DNA of 64,000 nt from Nitrospinota bacterium (GTDB lineage Bacteria > JADFOP01): NCBI GenBank assembly GCA_022562795.1, contig JADFOP010000003.1, forward strand, positions 25,197-89,196. The letters run 5' to 3'. Position 1 is the first letter of the stretch. Each line of letters begins with the position of its first letter. A model generated the notes under the pieces. It was not told where the DNA came from. It worked only from the letters and a program-made list of their open reading frames with translations, and ran no database searches. The position numbers were made by a program, and so were the translations under genes. Positions 63,316 to 64,000 of the stretch are shown here, one piece after another.

Positions 63316-64000
63316 TTACTTTAATTCATTATGAGGAAGAATCCACGTTGCCGGTGGCCAAAGCCGAGCATTAACCTTTGCAAGATTCACATTAGGATCA
63401 ATCAAGAGCTGGGACGGCCTATGATTCAAGGAGACTGGCGCATGGGCCCTTACCTCAACGTTAGGATAACCCTTTTTTTTGAAGAGCTTGGCTAGATGAT
63501 GACTAAACTGTAATATCATATCCGGGCTTGCGGTCATTTTGCTGTATTGAGGGGTTGTTAAGAGCTTCAAAGACCTTTGAAGAGAAAATACCCAAGTTTT
63601 GTAACTATCGGGGTCAGTCACATAGAATGTCACCAGACCTTCTTTGCGATTAAGCTTCATATTCCAAGAGAAAAGGTATCCCTCTCGATTCCAGCTTGAG
63701 GTGCCGGGGTAAAGGGCCTGCCTGAATGGCATGAGTAGTTGGAAGGATAGATATAAAACAAGAAAATATGTTGTTAATAAACGAGTTAATGGGGTGATCT
63801 CCGGCATGGAGACCTCTTCTTCTTCCGGACGCCATTCCTTTCGTTGAACTCTTGCCAGCAATTGACGAGGCCAACTCGGAGGGAAGAAGATTAAGGTTGC
63901 CGGTATCATCATCCAGGGGAAAATCCCAATCTTAAATAACTGGGAATTCATTATATGAGACATTACCGCCCCGATGTACGCAAGTAGCCGCGTTCTACGG
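63316..64000 (-). CDS. vitamin K-dependent gamma-carboxylase/HTTM-like protein, N-terminus off window
   Basis: About 228 residues of open frame reaching the right edge without a start; the frame continues past 63963 (RTRLLAYIGAVMSHIM). The part seen contains two membrane segments and the bacterial VKGC signatures FKIGIFPWMMIPATLIFF, PFRQALYPG, REGYLFSWNMKLNRKEG, then ILQFSHHLAKLFKKKGYPNVEVRAHA and SLNHRPSQLLIDP. Vertebrate homologues carboxylate Glu in secreted proteins; bacterial substrates are unknown. Its base composition is more AT-rich than its neighbours. Confidence 0.75.
   Translation of the reverse strand, partial: RRTRLLAYIGAVMSHIMNSQLFKIGIFPWMMIPATLIFFPPSWPRQLLARVQRKEWRPEEEEVSMPEITPLTRLLTTYFLVLYLSFQLLMPFRQALYPGTSSWNREGYLFSWNMKLNRKEGLVTFYVTDPDSYKTWVFSLQRSLKLLTTPQYSKMTASPDMILQFSHHLAKLFKKKGYPNVEVRAHAPVSLNHRPSQLLIDPNVNLAKVNARLWPPATWILPHNELK

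Overview
The window is a GC-rich piece of chromosome from a diderm (Gram-negative type) bacterium. Secreted and TonB/ExbBD-type envelope proteins point to an outer membrane. HrcA/CIRCE control of chaperonins, sigma-54 nitrogen promoters, GGAGG ribosome-binding sites and frequent GTG/TTG starts are all visible. I cannot name the lineage from the sequence. The mix of a benzylsuccinate-type CoA-transferase pair, nickel-pincer (lar) genes, a bacterial microcompartment (BMC) locus and a vitamin K-dependent carboxylase-like protein suggests an uncultured, metabolically versatile group. No tRNA, rRNA, CRISPR array, insertion sequence or phage gene was recognised.

Layout. 0-9 kb, all minus strand: a catabolic cluster made of an IclR regulator, two family III CoA-transferases, four small proteins (two Cys-rich) and an aryl/acyl-CoA ligase, closed by a terminator. 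A hydrolase and a cut-off TPR protein follow. 9.5-15.4 kb, minus: tonB-like, archease, rtcB, gpsA, larB, larC. 15.8-19.6 kb: nitrogen assimilation, with amtB (plus) facing glnB-glnA (minus), both behind sigma-54 promoters. 19.7-26.3 kb, minus: groES-groEL and hrcA-grpE-rsmE-purH, each with a promoter and CIRCE operator. 26.4-31.8 kb, plus: a Mut7-C protein, a J-domain/PilZ fusion, a cytosolic BtuF-like protein, a deoxynucleoside kinase and panB-panC-panD. 31.8-43 kb, plus: an envelope operon of two large TPR proteins, ExbB, ExbD, TonB, an Ig-like repeat protein, a small membrane protein and a TPR-TonB fusion. 43-44.5 kb: a TadG-like surface protein.

44.5-51.7 kb, plus: the BMC operon, with an RpiR-type regulator, two tandem-BMC (BMC-T) proteins, one BMC-H, three BMC-P (EutN/CcmL) proteins, a CoA-acylating aldehyde dehydrogenase, a class II aldolase and an embedded sigma-54 activator. 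I infer that a phosphorylated sugar or sugar acid is cleaved by the aldolase and the aldehyde is oxidised to acyl-CoA inside the shell. It faces a 1007-residue CitE-CitE-MaoC-hotdog fusion on the minus strand. 55-64 kb: three secreted proteins including a caspase-fold/thrombospondin-3 protein, then transaldolase, an FmdB zinc ribbon, pyrE, a RelE-type toxin-antitoxin operon with a GIY-YIG gene, a DUF2265-type aminopeptidase, a cyclophilin, and the C-terminal part of a vitamin K-dependent gamma-carboxylase-like protein cut by the right edge.

The most promising undescribed systems are the BMC operon and the CoA-transferase/small-protein cluster. Functional assignments rest on motifs recognised by eye; no database search was run.
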